Notes: a model not told the origin generated them from the sequence alone. A DNA stretch of 64,000 nucleotides from Mycobacterium sp. M26 (GCF_001494595.1 NZ_LN929907.1:625468-689467); one strand, 5' to 3'; shown: positions 24,619 to 33,567, numbered from the stretch's first letter. Made by a program: numbers and translations.

Positions 24619-25119
24619 GTGGCGCGTTTCTCCCGTGAAGAACTGACCGAAGCGTTCGCAACCTTCGAGGACACCGTGGCCCAGGCCGCCCGTACTCGGG
24701 ACTGGGACGCCTGGGTGGGGCACTACACCCCCGACGTGGACTACATCGAGCACGCGATGGGCACCATGAAGGGCCGCGACGAGGTCCGGACCTGGATCAA
24801 GCGGACCATGGGCACCTTCCCCGGCAGCTACATGACGGACTTCCCGTCGCTGTGGTCGGTGATCGACGAGGACACCGGCCGGATCATCTGCGAACTGGAC
24901 AACCCGATGCGCGACCCGGGCGACGGCACCATCATCACCGCCACCAACATCTCGATCATCACCTACGCCGGTGACGGTCTGTGGTCGCGGCAGGAGGACA
25001 TCTACAACCCGCTGAAGTTCGTCCAGGCCGGCATCCGGTGGTGCAAGAAGGCCAAGGAACTCGGCACCCTCGACGACGAAGCCGCCGCCTGGTTCGAGCA
25101 GTACGGGGGCAAGAAGTGA
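24619..25119 (+). CDS. NTF2-like (SnoaL-type) protein, Rv0138-like
   Basis: 166 residues of the cone-shaped NTF2-like fold, with WDAWVGHYTPDVDYIEHAMG near the start and VRTWIKRTMGTFPGSYM following. Members include small isomerases, hydratases and non-enzymatic binding proteins. GTG 24619 is chosen because the KstR-type box lies directly upstream. The stop overlaps the GTG of the epimerase gene, so the two are coupled. Conserved polar residues could form an active site, but no reaction can be assigned. It corresponds to Rv0138. Confidence 0.82.
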   Translation: MARFSREELTEAFATFEDTVAQAARTRDWDAWVGHYTPDVDYIEHAMGTMKGRDEVRTWIKRTMGTFPGSYMTDFPSLWSVIDEDTGRIICELDNPMRDPGDGTIITATNISIITYAGDGLWSRQEDIYNPLKFVQAGIRWCKKAKELGTLDDEAAAWFEQYGGKK

Positions 25120-26138
25120 GCGCCGCACCCAAGCTTGTCATCGGGGCCAACGGATTCCTCGGCTCGCACGTCACCCGTCAGCTCGTGGCCGACGGCCATC
25201 AGGTGCGGGTGATGGTGCGCGAGAACGCCAACACCATCGCCATCGACGACCTCGACGTCCAGCGGTTCGTCGGCGACATCTGGGACAACGACACCGTGCG
25301 GGCAGCGATGGACGGCTGCGACGACGTCTACTACTGCGTGGTCGACGCCCGGGGCTGGCTGCGCGACCCGGCCCCGCTGTTCCACACCAATGTGGAGGGC
25401 ACCCGCAATGTCCTCGACATCGCGAAGGACCTTGATTTACACCGCTTCATCTTCACCAGCAGCTACGTCACCGTGGGCCGGCGCCGGGGCCGGGTGGTCA
25501 GCGAGGCCGACGCCATCGTCGACCGCGGCCTGACGCCGTACGTCCGGTCCCGCGTGCAAGCCGAGGAACTCGTCCTGCGCTACGCCCGCGAGCGCGGCCT
25601 GCCGGCCATCGCCATGTGCGTGTCCACCACCTACGGCGCCGGCGACTGGGGCCGTACCCCGCATGGGGCGATCATCGCCGGCGCTGCGTTCGGGAAGCTG
25701 CCGTTCGTCATGGGCGGTATCGACCTCGAAGCCGTCGGAGTCGACGACGCCGCCCGCGCGATGATCCTGGCCGCCGAGCGCGGCCGGGTCGGCGAGCGCT
25801 ACCTGATCTCCGAAAAGATGATCAGCAACGCCGACGTGGCACGGATCGCTGCGCAGGAAGCCGGCGCTGCGCCGCCGGGCCGGACCATCCCGCTGCCGAT
25901 GGCCTACGCGCTCGCCGCCGCCGGCACCATCAAGGGCAAGCTGAAGGGCACCGACGAGCGGCTGTCGCTGGGCTCACTACGGCTGATGCGCGCTGAAGGG
26001 CCGCTCGACCACAGCAAGGCTGTCCGCGAACTCGGCTGGCAGCCCCGCCCGGTCGAGGAATCCGTGCGGGAGGCCGCCCGGTTCTGGGTCGGACTGCGCG
26101 ACGCCAAGCGGCAGGCGAAGGCCGCTCGCGCGGACTGA
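25116..26138 (+). CDS. NAD-dependent epimerase/dehydratase family protein, Rv0139-like
   Basis: 340 residues, an extended SDR. The nucleotide-binding motif is GANGFLGSH near the N-terminus. The catalytic region reads FTSSYVTVG and later PYVRSRVQAEE; the usual YxxxK would become YVRSR, so the general-base Lys appears to be Arg. The fold resembles 3-beta-hydroxysteroid dehydrogenase/dihydroflavonol reductase proteins, which suits the KstR-type box in front of the operon. Translation is coupled to the NTF2-like gene. The substrate is unknown. Confidence 0.82.
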   Translation: MSAAPKLVIGANGFLGSHVTRQLVADGHQVRVMVRENANTIAIDDLDVQRFVGDIWDNDTVRAAMDGCDDVYYCVVDARGWLRDPAPLFHTNVEGTRNVLDIAKDLDLHRFIFTSSYVTVGRRRGRVVSEADAIVDRGLTPYVRSRVQAEELVLRYARERGLPAIAMCVSTTYGAGDWGRTPHGAIIAGAAFGKLPFVMGGIDLEAVGVDDAARAMILAAERGRVGERYLISEKMISNADVARIAAQEAGAAPPGRTIPLPMAYALAAAGTIKGKLKGTDERLSLGSLRLMRAEGPLDHSKAVRELGWQPRPVEESVREAARFWVGLRDAKRQAKAARAD

Positions 26139-26169
26139 ACCGGCACGGGCGTCAGTTCGTGTTGCGCGT

Positions 26170-26547
26170 ATGACACGACTCATCGCTCTCGTCTTCGCTC
26201 TGCTGCTGTTCGGCACGGCCTGCTCGTCAGGCAGTTCCACCCCGTCGACACCGGAGGCGTCCTCGGCACCGCCGGCCACCTCGGCCACCGCCGCCCCGGC
26301 CGGTCCCACCATCACGATCTCCGGCATGCAGTTCGGCCCGCCGCTGACCGTCGCCCCCGGAACAACGGTGACCGTCGTCAATTCCGACAGCGCCGAGCAC
26401 AGCGTCACCGCCGACACCGGCAATGCGTTCAACGTGGAGATCGACGGCAAGGCCACCGCCACGTTCACCGCGCCGAGCGCGCCGGGCACCTACGCCTACC
26501 ACTGCTCCTACCACCCGAGCATGCACGGGCAGTTGGTTGTTCAGTGA
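26170..26547 (+). CDS. Cupredoxin-domain lipoprotein
   Basis: 125 residues. A signal peptide ends in the lipobox LFGTAC (lipidated Cys at about 18), followed by a Ser/Thr/Pro linker to about residue 45. The cupredoxin domain has a type-1 copper ligand set: His in AEHSV, then Cys, His and Met in YHCSYHPSMHG. It should sit on the outer face of the membrane and carry electrons or bind copper. It starts 31 bp after the epimerase gene and converges with the L,D-transpeptidase gene with one base between stops. No copper chaperone or oxidase is nearby. Confidence 0.88.
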   Translation: MTRLIALVFALLLFGTACSSGSSTPSTPEASSAPPATSATAAPAGPTITISGMQFGPPLTVAPGTTVTVVNSDSAEHSVTADTGNAFNVEIDGKATATFTAPSAPGTYAYHCSYHPSMHGQLVVQ

Positions 26548-26548
26548 G

Positions 26549-27415
26549 TCAGTTGGCCCACTGATCCCACGGCACACTCCAGTCGCCGTTCTGCCACAGC
26601 TGCAGCGGCTGCCCGCCGGTGTTGCGGACCTCGACCACATCGCCGGGCACTGAGAAGTTGTAGAACCATTTGGCGTTGTCGCCGTTGAGGTTCAGGCAGC
26701 CGTGGCTGGTGTCGGTGTGGCCCTGGGCCCACACCGTGGCGTCAAGCTCGTGCAGGTAGACCCCGTCGGTGCTGATCCGTACGGCGTAGGCGATCGACTC
26801 CTTGTAGCCCAGGTGGTTGTTGATCGGCAGGCCGTAGGTGGAGGAGTCCATGATCACCGGGTTGCTCTTGTCGAGCACGGTGTAGGTGCCGGGCTGAGTC
26901 CAGAAGCTCAGCGTCTTGTCGCCCACCTTCTCGGTACCGCCGCGGCCCATCGACGTCGGCATGGTGCGCACCAGCGCTCCGCCGTCGAAGACGCTGACCT
27001 GCTTGGTGGTGTCGTCGGCCACCGACACGTGCGAGGCGCCGATGGTGAAGGTCACCAGCGGGGCGTCGAGCGCACCGACCGTGACGCCGGTGCCTGGCGC
27101 GTAGTACTGCGGCGGCCGCCAGTGCGCCGTGTGGTCGTCCACCCAGTGCCAGGCGCCGGCCACCTCGGGCGTGGTGGTCACCGCGAGTGCCTGCTCGGCG
27201 GCGCCGCGATCCACCGGGCCGGCGAAGTGCGCGACGACGACGATGCCCACGCCGTAGGTGCCGCCGTTCTGGATCGGGGCACCCGAGGTCGTGGTCAGCG
27301 AGACCGGCGGCAGCGGCTCATCGGCCCGGGACGGGCCGGCCGGCGCACTCAGCACCCCCAACGTGAGCAGGACGACGGCCGAGATGGCCGCGAGCATGCG
27401 GCGCGGGTAGGTCAT
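26549..27415 (-). CDS. L,D-transpeptidase
   Basis: 288 residues. A signal peptide ends near SRA-DEP, followed by an Ig-like domain and a C-terminal YkuD catalytic domain with SHGCLNL (nucleophile C240, with the preceding His). It makes 3-3 cross-links in peptidoglycan outside the membrane, the predominant linkage in mycobacteria. It resembles the shorter Ldt enzymes (LdtMt1 type) rather than LdtMt2. ATG 27415 gives a normal signal peptide; longer in-frame extensions run into the opposite gene and are not real. It is monocistronic and divergent from the FAD oxidoreductase gene. Confidence 0.92.
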   Translation of the reverse strand: MTYPRRMLAAISAVVLLTLGVLSAPAGPSRADEPLPPVSLTTTSGAPIQNGGTYGVGIVVVAHFAGPVDRGAAEQALAVTTTPEVAGAWHWVDDHTAHWRPPQYYAPGTGVTVGALDAPLVTFTIGASHVSVADDTTKQVSVFDGGALVRTMPTSMGRGGTEKVGDKTLSFWTQPGTYTVLDKSNPVIMDSSTYGLPINNHLGYKESIAYAVRISTDGVYLHELDATVWAQGHTDTSHGCLNLNGDNAKWFYNFSVPGDVVEVRNTGGQPLQLWQNGDWSVPWDQWAN

Positions 27416-27526
27416 GGCTGAACACTCCGGTCTCTCGGCTGACGACGTCGCCACACTGTAGTGGTCCTTGCTGGGGGCGGATAACTCATTAGGCGTCCAC
27501 AGCTCGGGCTGGGAAGATGGGCAGTC

Positions 27527-28897
27527 ATGGCCACCATCAACGGCTCCGTCTCGCACTGGTTCACCGAACTGCCTCAGCCCCGTCCCGCTCTGCCGGGTGA
27601 CCGCGATGCCGATGTGTGCATCGTCGGCGCCGGCTACACCGGACTGTGGACTGCCTACTACCTGAAGAAGGCTGACCCGTCCCTGCGGATCACCATCCTG
27701 GAGGCGCGGTTCGCCGGGTTCGGAGCCTCGGGCCGCAACGGCGGATGGCTGTCCGGGCTGGCGCCGGGCCATCGCGGCCTGCTGGCCAAACAGTACGGCC
27801 GGGATTCCGTGGTGGCCTGGCAGAAGACGCTGAACGACGCGGTCGACGAAGTGATCGACGTGGCGCGACTGGAGGGCATCGACGCCGACATCGTCAAGGG
27901 CGGCAACCTCGAGGTTGCCCGCAACGCGGCGCAGGCCAAGCGGCTTCGCGCCGAGTTGGACGAGGACCGCGAGTGGGGCACCGAGGATGTCGAACTGCTG
28001 ACCGCCGCCGAAGCCTCGCAGCGGATCCATGTCGACAACCTGGTGCTGGGCTCGTTCAACCCGCACTGCGCCCGCATCCAGCCGGCCAAGCTCGCCCGCG
28101 GGCTGGCCGATGTGGTCGAGCGCCTGGGCGTGACGATCTACGAGCAGACCCCGGTGACCGCTATCAGTGCCGGGCGCGCCGAGACCCCGATGGGTGTGGT
28201 GCGCGCGCCGATCGTGCTGCGCGCCACCGAGGGATTCACCGCGCGGATGGCGGGCTTGCGGCGGCGCTGGCTGCCGATGAACAGCGCGATGATCGCCACC
28301 GAACAGATGTCCGACGATATCTGGGCGCGGATCGGCTGGGAGGGCCGGGAAACGATGGGCGATCTGGCCCACGGCTTCTTCTACGCCCAGCGCACCGCCG
28401 ACAACCGCATCGCCATCGGCGGCCGGGCGGTGCCCTATCGGTACGGCTCCCGGATCGACAACGACGGCGCGGTCGGCCAGGGCACCATCACCTACCTGAC
28501 CGGGGTGCTCAACACCGTGTTGCCGCAGACCCGCGGAGTGCCGATCGCCCACGGCTGGTGCGGAGTGCTGGCGGTGCCGCGGGACTGGTCGGCCGGCGTC
28601 AGTCTGGATCCGGCCACCGGACTTGGTGAGGCCGGCGGCTACGTCGGGCACGGCGTCACGGCCACCAACCTGGCCGGGCGCACCTTGACCGACCTCGTGC
28701 TCAAGCGGTCCACCCCGCTGACCGCGATGCCGTGGGTCGGGCACCACTCGAAGACCTGGGAGCCCGAACCGTTCCGCTGGATCGGCGTGCGCGGCATGTA
28801 CACCGCCTACAAGGTGGCCGACCGGCACGAGGAAGGCGGACGGTCCACGACCTCGCCGATCGCGGTCGTCGCCGACGCCATCGCCCGGCGGCCGTAA
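27527..28897 (+). CDS. FAD-dependent oxidoreductase (DAO family)
   Basis: 456 residues. The FAD-binding motif VGAGYTGLW is at residues 33-41, the second flavin contact GASGRNGGWLSG near 65-75, and a C-terminal GYVGHGVTATNLAG closes the fold. This is the DAO/glycine-oxidase-like family often annotated as amine or gamma-glutamylputrescine oxidase-like. Its electron acceptor is probably oxygen or an ETF-like carrier; the substrate is not identifiable. ATG 27527 follows a 111-bp divergent gap. It ends 39 bp before the DUF427 gene on the same strand. Confidence 0.85.
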   Translation: MATINGSVSHWFTELPQPRPALPGDRDADVCIVGAGYTGLWTAYYLKKADPSLRITILEARFAGFGASGRNGGWLSGLAPGHRGLLAKQYGRDSVVAWQKTLNDAVDEVIDVARLEGIDADIVKGGNLEVARNAAQAKRLRAELDEDREWGTEDVELLTAAEASQRIHVDNLVLGSFNPHCARIQPAKLARGLADVVERLGVTIYEQTPVTAISAGRAETPMGVVRAPIVLRATEGFTARMAGLRRRWLPMNSAMIATEQMSDDIWARIGWEGRETMGDLAHGFFYAQRTADNRIAIGGRAVPYRYGSRIDNDGAVGQGTITYLTGVLNTVLPQTRGVPIAHGWCGVLAVPRDWSAGVSLDPATGLGEAGGYVGHGVTATNLAGRTLTDLVLKRSTPLTAMPWVGHHSKTWEPEPFRWIGVRGMYTAYKVADRHEEGGRSTTSPIAVVADAIARRP

Positions 28898-28936
28898 CCG
28901 CCTCCCGCACAGCGCCGCGCGGCGCATACTCGAAGG

Positions 28937-29299
28937 ATGAAAGAACCGACGGCCGAACACCCGATCACGATCACCCCGACCGCCGGTCGGGTCCGGGTTC
29001 GGGTCAACGGCGAACTCGTCGCCGACACCCGCGCCGCGCTCGGACTCCAGGAGTCCAGCTACCCGGTGGTCCAGTACATCCCCATCGGCGATGTCGATCC
29101 AAAGGTGTTGGACCGCAGCGAAAGCCGGACTTACTGCCCCTACAAGGGAGACGCCGGCTACTACAACGTCACCGTGGGCAACCTGACCATCGAGGACGCG
29201 GTCTGGGTCTACGAGCAGCCCTACCCGGCGGTCGCGGCGATCGCCGGCCACGTGGCGTTCTACCCGAACAAGGCCGACATCGCCGTCGACCCGGACTGA
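28937..29299 (+). CDS. DUF427 domain protein
   Basis: 120 residues, a single beta-rich DUF427 domain with the typical RTYCPYKGDAGYYNV core and a C-terminal GHVAFYPNKADI. The family is small, cytosolic and of unknown function. The ATG is preceded by CGAAGG. The next gene begins six bases after the stop, so they are cotranscribed. Its position between epimerase and glycosylase matches a small conserved gene at this place in M. tuberculosis (Rv0140). Confidence 0.88.
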   Translation: MKEPTAEHPITITPTAGRVRVRVNGELVADTRAALGLQESSYPVVQYIPIGDVDPKVLDRSESRTYCPYKGDAGYYNVTVGNLTIEDAVWVYEQPYPAVAAIAGHVAFYPNKADIAVDPD

Positions 29300-29304
29300 C
29301 CGCA

Positions 29305-30216
29305 TTGCCCGTCGAGCGCACGGTCCGGTTCCCGGGCCCGGTCAGTCCGGGCCACACACTGGCGCCACAGCGCCGCGGTCCGGGCGATCCGTGCTACCAG
29401 ATCGACGGTGAGCGGACGATCTGGCGCACCAGCCTGCAGGCCAGCGGACCGGTGACAGCCCGCATCGCGCGGGCCGCCGCGGACGCGGTGAGCTGCCAGG
29501 CCTGGGGGCCGGGCGCCGAGGAGTTCATCGAGGGGCTGCCCGCGCTGCTGGGCGCCGACGACGACGCCCGCGACTTCACCCCCCACCATCCGGTGATCGC
29601 CGCCGCCGCGCAGCGGGTGCCGCATCTGCGGCTGGGCCGCACCGGCCGGGTGCTGGAGGCCTTGATTCCGGCGGTCATCGAGCAGCGGGTGCCCGGGGCG
29701 GACGCGTTCCGTGCCTGGCGGCTGCTGGTGACGAAGTTCGGTACCCCCGCACCGGGACCGGCTCCCGAGCGGATGCGGGTGCCCCCGTCGGCCGAGGCGT
29801 GGCGGCGCATCCCGTCCTGGGAGTTCCACCGCGCCAACGTCGATCCGGGCCGGGCCCGCACGGTCATCGGCTGCGCGCAGCGCGCCGACGCGCTGGAGCG
29901 CCTGGCCCACCGGCCCGCCGCTGACGCTCGCGAGGCGTTGACCTCACTTCCCGGTGTCGGGGTGTGGACTGCCGCCGAGACCGCGCAGCGTGCGTTCGGA
30001 GACGCTGACGCGCTGTCGGTGGGCGACTACCACGTTCCCAAGATGATCGGCTGGACGTTGATCGGGCGACCCGTCGACGATGCCGGGATGGTCGAACTGC
30101 TGGAACCGGTTCGGCCGCATCGCTACCGGGCGGTGCGGCTCCTGGAGGTCAGTGGTCTGGCCTATGAGCCCCGCCGTGGGGCCCGGCTGCCGGTGCAGCA
30201 CATTAGCAATTTGTGA
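29305..30216 (+). CDS. HhH-GPD DNA glycosylase (AlkA-like)
   Basis: 303 residues from TTG 29305, five bases after the DUF427 stop; no ATG or GTG lies close by in frame. The helix-hairpin-helix is LTSLPGVGVWTAAETA, followed by the catalytic Asp in LSVGDYHVP, matching AlkA. An N-terminal domain of about 110 residues and the helix around IEQRVPG complete the AlkA layout. It should remove alkylated bases from DNA. The catalytic-domain assignment is firm, the start less so. It corresponds to Rv0142. Confidence 0.82.
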   Translation: MPVERTVRFPGPVSPGHTLAPQRRGPGDPCYQIDGERTIWRTSLQASGPVTARIARAAADAVSCQAWGPGAEEFIEGLPALLGADDDARDFTPHHPVIAAAAQRVPHLRLGRTGRVLEALIPAVIEQRVPGADAFRAWRLLVTKFGTPAPGPAPERMRVPPSAEAWRRIPSWEFHRANVDPGRARTVIGCAQRADALERLAHRPAADAREALTSLPGVGVWTAAETAQRAFGDADALSVGDYHVPKMIGWTLIGRPVDDAGMVELLEPVRPHRYRAVRLLEVSGLAYEPRRGARLPVQHISNL

Positions 30217-30232
30217 CGCTGCTCCCTGACCT

Positions 30233-30258
30233 GATTACCGCCCGGGGGACCCGGGTAT
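30233..30258 (+). promoter_or_regulatory. SigF-type promoter of dps
   Basis: GATT (30233-30236), a 16-base spacer and GGGTAT (30253-30258) match the mycobacterial SigF pattern GTTT-N16-GGGTAT at nine of ten positions. Transcription would start about 30 bases before the dps ATG. M. smegmatis dps is known to use extracytoplasmic-function/stress sigma factors. Confidence 0.6.
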
Positions 30259-30294
30259 GCGTCGCTGCGACAAGCGATGACGAAGGAGCGACAT

Positions 30295-30837
30295 ATGGGT
30301 ACGAAGTTCACCGTTCCCGGTATGACCGAAGAGCAGGGCCGTAAGGTCGCCGACCTGCTGCAGAAGCAGCTCAGCACGTACAACGACCTGCACCTGACCC
30401 TCAAGCATGTGCACTGGAATGTGGTGGGTCCCAACTTCATCGGCGTGCACGAGATGATCGACCCGCAGGTCGAGCTGGTCCGCGGCTATGCCGACGAGGT
30501 GGCCGAGCGGATCGCCACGCTGGGTTCCTCCCCGCAGGGCACCCCCGGCGCGATCCTCAAAGACCGGACCTGGGATGACTACTCGGTGGGCCGCGACACC
30601 GTCCAGGCCCACCTGGCCGCGCTGGACCTGGTCTACGACGGGGTGATCGAGGATGTGCGCAAGGCCATCTCGACCACCGAGGAGCTCGATCCGGTCACCC
30701 AGGACATCTTGATCGGCCACGCCGCTGAACTGGAGAAGTTCCAGTGGTTCGTGCGCGCGCACCTGGAGAACGCCGGCGGAGCGCTGGCCCACGAGGGCAA
30801 GTCCACCGAGAAGGGCGCGGCACGCGCCGCTCGTTGA
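30295..30837 (+). CDS. dps: Dps, DNA-binding ferritin-like protein
   Basis: 180 residues, very close to M. smegmatis Dps1 as remembered. The dinuclear ferroxidase ligands lie in LKHVHWNVVGPNFIGVHEM and in the following DPQVE segment. It forms dodecamers that oxidise and store iron and coat DNA in stationary phase. ATG 30295 is chosen because GAAGGAG precedes it by six bases; an upstream in-frame start at 30277 would overlap that site. A SigF-type promoter lies upstream. The C-terminal tail is Lys/Arg-containing, as in the DNA-binding Dps forms. Confidence 0.95.
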   Translation: MGTKFTVPGMTEEQGRKVADLLQKQLSTYNDLHLTLKHVHWNVVGPNFIGVHEMIDPQVELVRGYADEVAERIATLGSSPQGTPGAILKDRTWDDYSVGRDTVQAHLAALDLVYDGVIEDVRKAISTTEELDPVTQDILIGHAAELEKFQWFVRAHLENAGGALAHEGKSTEKGAARAAR

Positions 30838-30849
30838 TCCCGCCGCTGA

Positions 30850-31908
30850 TCAGCACTCTCCCATGGCGTGCTCGTCCAACGGGTTGTTGCGGGTGACGAT
30901 CAACGGGTCGGTATTGGTGAACGGGAAGTTCGGCAGATCGTCGATGTGGACATTGAATGTCGCGGCGAGCACCTCGCGCGAGTAGGCGCTGATCGAGGCC
31001 CGGTAACCGATGTCGCCGGGCATCGGCTGGTCGAAGAAGATCAGGAAGTGCCAGCCGGGGCAGTCGACGACCTCGATGTGATGCGGGTAGGCGCGCGGGA
31101 TGAAGTAGACGTCGCCCTGATTGAGGTACCAGGTGTCGAGTTCGCCACCGGGTCCCATCACCGTCATCCGCGCCGAACCGCTTTTGACGTAACCCATCTC
31201 GGCAGTGATGGGGTGCCAGTGCGGTTCGCGCATACCGTCCTCGCGGATCCGCAGCGAGTACATCGACAGATCCTTCAGCGCCGGCCAGTACTGAACCCGC
31301 GCCAGATGCGCCGATCCGACGGCGGCGCTGATCGCGGGCGACTGCGCTTCCAGCGAAAACTTGTGCGGATCACCGAAATACGCCGTCGACGGCACCACCG
31401 CGTCGCCGGTGCGCTTGGCCAGCAGGCGGTCGGTGGTGCTGCGGCGGATCTTGGTGAAGTCGGAGGCGTCCAGATCGTAGGTGTTGCCCAGCACCGCGTC
31501 CGTCATCGCGCCGAAGGCCGAGAACAGCCCGAAGTCCTCGGGCCGCTCGTTGCGGAACGCAATGATGAACTCGGCGACGTCCTCGCCGATGTTCTCGATG
31601 TGGTGCAGCGAGCCGGAGTCGATGTGGAACATGTCGCCTTCGGTGACCACGAACGAGGCGAACTTGCTGTAGCTGTCGAGCACTGAGACCAGCGCGGTTC
31701 CCGAGACGCAGTAGGTCAGTTCGTTGGCGTTGGCATGCCAGTGCGGGGTGCGCATCGCGCCGGGGTTGATCACCACCCGCTTGATGGACAGGCCGCGCAG
31801 GATGGGGAAGTTGTCGGCGGTGACCCGGCGGATCGAACCGAGGTCGTTCTCCTCGACGATCTCGCCCTCGGTGAGCGAAACAGCATGCGAACTGCGGGAT
31901 CTGGGCAC
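30850..31908 (-). CDS. Bicupin, oxalate decarboxylase family
   Basis: 352 residues with two cupin domains. The first has TPHWHANANELTY and the second REPHWHPITAEMGY; each supplies HxH and Glu ligands for a Mn ion, with the fourth His in HHIENIG and HHIEVV. Oxalate decarboxylases turn oxalate into formate and CO2. No signal peptide is present, so it is cytosolic, unlike fungal members. GTG 31908 is preceded by AAAGG. It follows the ClC gene by 40 bp on the same strand, so anion transport and oxalate breakdown may be linked. The active-site lid cannot be judged. Confidence 0.85.
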   Translation of the reverse strand: MPRSRSSHAVSLTEGEIVEENDLGSIRRVTADNFPILRGLSIKRVVINPGAMRTPHWHANANELTYCVSGTALVSVLDSYSKFASFVVTEGDMFHIDSGSLHHIENIGEDVAEFIIAFRNERPEDFGLFSAFGAMTDAVLGNTYDLDASDFTKIRRSTTDRLLAKRTGDAVVPSTAYFGDPHKFSLEAQSPAISAAVGSAHLARVQYWPALKDLSMYSLRIREDGMREPHWHPITAEMGYVKSGSARMTVMGPGGELDTWYLNQGDVYFIPRAYPHHIEVVDCPGWHFLIFFDQPMPGDIGYRASISAYSREVLAATFNVHIDDLPNFPFTNTDPLIVTRNNPLDEHAMGEC

Positions 31909-31948
31909 GGTGGGCCTTTCTCTGGTCGAACCGCGGCAGTGCTGCGGC

Positions 31949-33397
31949 CTACTTGTCGGGGTCGTCGTCGCGTGCGGTCAGGATCTCCGGCGCCGGGACC
32001 GTCACCCGTTCGGCGGCGGCGGTTTCGCGGTTGAGGCGCTGGGCCTGGTAGATCGACACCGGGGTGCGGCAGATGATCAGGTAGGCCACCCCCACGGCCA
32101 CCATCGCACCGGGAATGACCGAGAAAGACCCGGTCATCTCGGCGACCATGATCATCACGGCCAGGGGAGCGTGCGCGACGCTGCCGAAGCACGCCATCAT
32201 CGCCGCGATCACGAACACCGCGGGCCCGGCCGGCAGGGCCGGGGCGCCGGCCAACTCGGCCAGCCGCCAGATCGCGGCGCCGACGAACGCACCGATGACG
32301 ATGCCGGGTCCAAAGATGCCGCCGGACCCACCGGTGCCGATCGACAGCGATGTCGCCACGATCTTCGCGACCGGCAGCACCAGGACGATCCACAGCGGAA
32401 TCGTCATCAGCCCTTCCCGGGTGGTGGCGATCTGCACCCAGCCGTAGCCGCTGGCGAGCACCTGGGGGATCGCGAGCGCGAGCAGGCCCACCAGCAGACC
32501 GCCGATGGCGGGCTTGACGATCTTGCCGCCGGGTAGCCGGTGGGTCAGCGAGACGGTGCCGTAGAACACTCGCGCGTAGAGATAACCGATTGCGGCGGAG
32601 ACGATTCCGATGATGGCGAACCAGATCAGCTGCGCCGGGTCGAACCGGTAGTCGGGGGCGACGTAGCCGAACATCGGATCAAAGCCCATGATCGAGCCGT
32701 AGATCGCATAGGCGGTCCCGGAGCAGAGGAATCCCGGCACCAGCGCCTTGTAGTCGAAGTCCTCGCGGTAGACGATCGAGGCCGCCAGCACCGCGCCGCC
32801 CAGCGGGGCACCGAAGATCGCCCCGATGCCTGAGCCGATGCCCAGGGAGACCGCTACCCGGCCGTCACTGTCGGACAGGTTCAGCGCCCGCGTCAGCAGC
32901 GACCCGAAGCCCGCCGAGATCTGAGCCGTGGGCCCCTCCCGGCCGCCGGAGCCGCCCGAGCCGATGGTCAGTGCACTGGAGAGCAGTTTGACCACGACCG
33001 CGCGGCTGCGAATGGACCGCGGATCAGTGTGGACGGCCTCGATGGCGCTGTCGGTGCCGTGACCCTCGGCTTCGGGGGCGAACTTGGCGACCAGGATGGC
33101 CGAGACCAGTGCGCCGCCGAACACGATCAGCGGGATCGCCCACGGCCGAACGAAACCGTCCGAGCCTGTTCCGCCGCCGGCTTCCACGGCCTGGGGCATG
33201 TCATAACCACCGAGATAGCCGATGAGGAACCGGCCGGTGTAGTCCAGCGCCAGGTAGAACACCACCGCGCCGAGTCCGGCGATGATGCCGATCGATACCC
33301 CGAGGATCAGCCACTTGCGCAGGTAGCCCGAGGTGCGGATGAAGGCGCCCAGCTTCCCGAGGGCCGTGCTGTCGCTGGTGAGGTCCGCCGCGGCCAT
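31949..33397 (-). CDS. ClC-family chloride channel/antiporter (Rv0143c-like)
   Basis: 482 residues, about ten to twelve membrane helices. The anion-filter motif GSGGSGGREGP is present, as are GIGSGIGAIFGAPLGGA and the later GTGGSGGIFGPG. The Glu in GREGP is the gating glutamate, so a Cl-/H+ exchanger or a channel are both possible. There is no C-terminal CBS pair; the protein ends about 40 residues after the last helix. The position matches Rv0143c. It is divergent from the sulfide operon, with the CstR-type operators in between. Confidence 0.9.
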   Translation of the reverse strand: MAAADLTSDSTALGKLGAFIRTSGYLRKWLILGVSIGIIAGLGAVVFYLALDYTGRFLIGYLGGYDMPQAVEAGGGTGSDGFVRPWAIPLIVFGGALVSAILVAKFAPEAEGHGTDSAIEAVHTDPRSIRSRAVVVKLLSSALTIGSGGSGGREGPTAQISAGFGSLLTRALNLSDSDGRVAVSLGIGSGIGAIFGAPLGGAVLAASIVYREDFDYKALVPGFLCSGTAYAIYGSIMGFDPMFGYVAPDYRFDPAQLIWFAIIGIVSAAIGYLYARVFYGTVSLTHRLPGGKIVKPAIGGLLVGLLALAIPQVLASGYGWVQIATTREGLMTIPLWIVLVLPVAKIVATSLSIGTGGSGGIFGPGIVIGAFVGAAIWRLAELAGAPALPAGPAVFVIAAMMACFGSVAHAPLAVMIMVAEMTGSFSVIPGAMVAVGVAYLIICRTPVSIYQAQRLNRETAAAERVTVPAPEILTARDDDPDK

Positions 33398-33481
33398 AGC
33401 GGCATGTTACTTGGGCAAACAGACTTTCTTCGGGTCTGCGCCACAGTCGGCCGCGATGGGACCTAAGACCCTTTCTCGCCA

Positions 33482-33497
33482 GTACCCCCATGGGTAT
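33482..33497. promoter_or_regulatory. CstR-type operator 1
   Basis: GTACCCCCATGGGTAT, the first of three related 16-mers upstream of the sulfide operon. Half-sites TACCC and GGGTA flank a four-base centre. Confidence 0.7.
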
Positions 33498-33515
33498 GAC
33501 GGAGAACACTTGCGC

Positions 33516-33531
33516 ATACCCCCATAGGTAT
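33516..33531. promoter_or_regulatory. CstR-type operator 2
   Basis: ATACCCCCATAGGTAT, 34 bp after operator 1 (start to start). The ATACC/GGTAT half-sites are typical of CsoR/CstR/RcnR-family operators. Confidence 0.7.
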
Positions 33532-33551
33532 CTATCGTGGAACTCGAGAAC

Positions 33552-33567
33552 ATACCCCCAGTGGTAT
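33552..33567. promoter_or_regulatory. CstR-type operator 3
   Basis: ATACCCCCAGTGGTAT, 36 bp after operator 2. It ends 27 bp before the TSUP ATG, so occupancy would block the promoter or early transcript. Confidence 0.7.
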
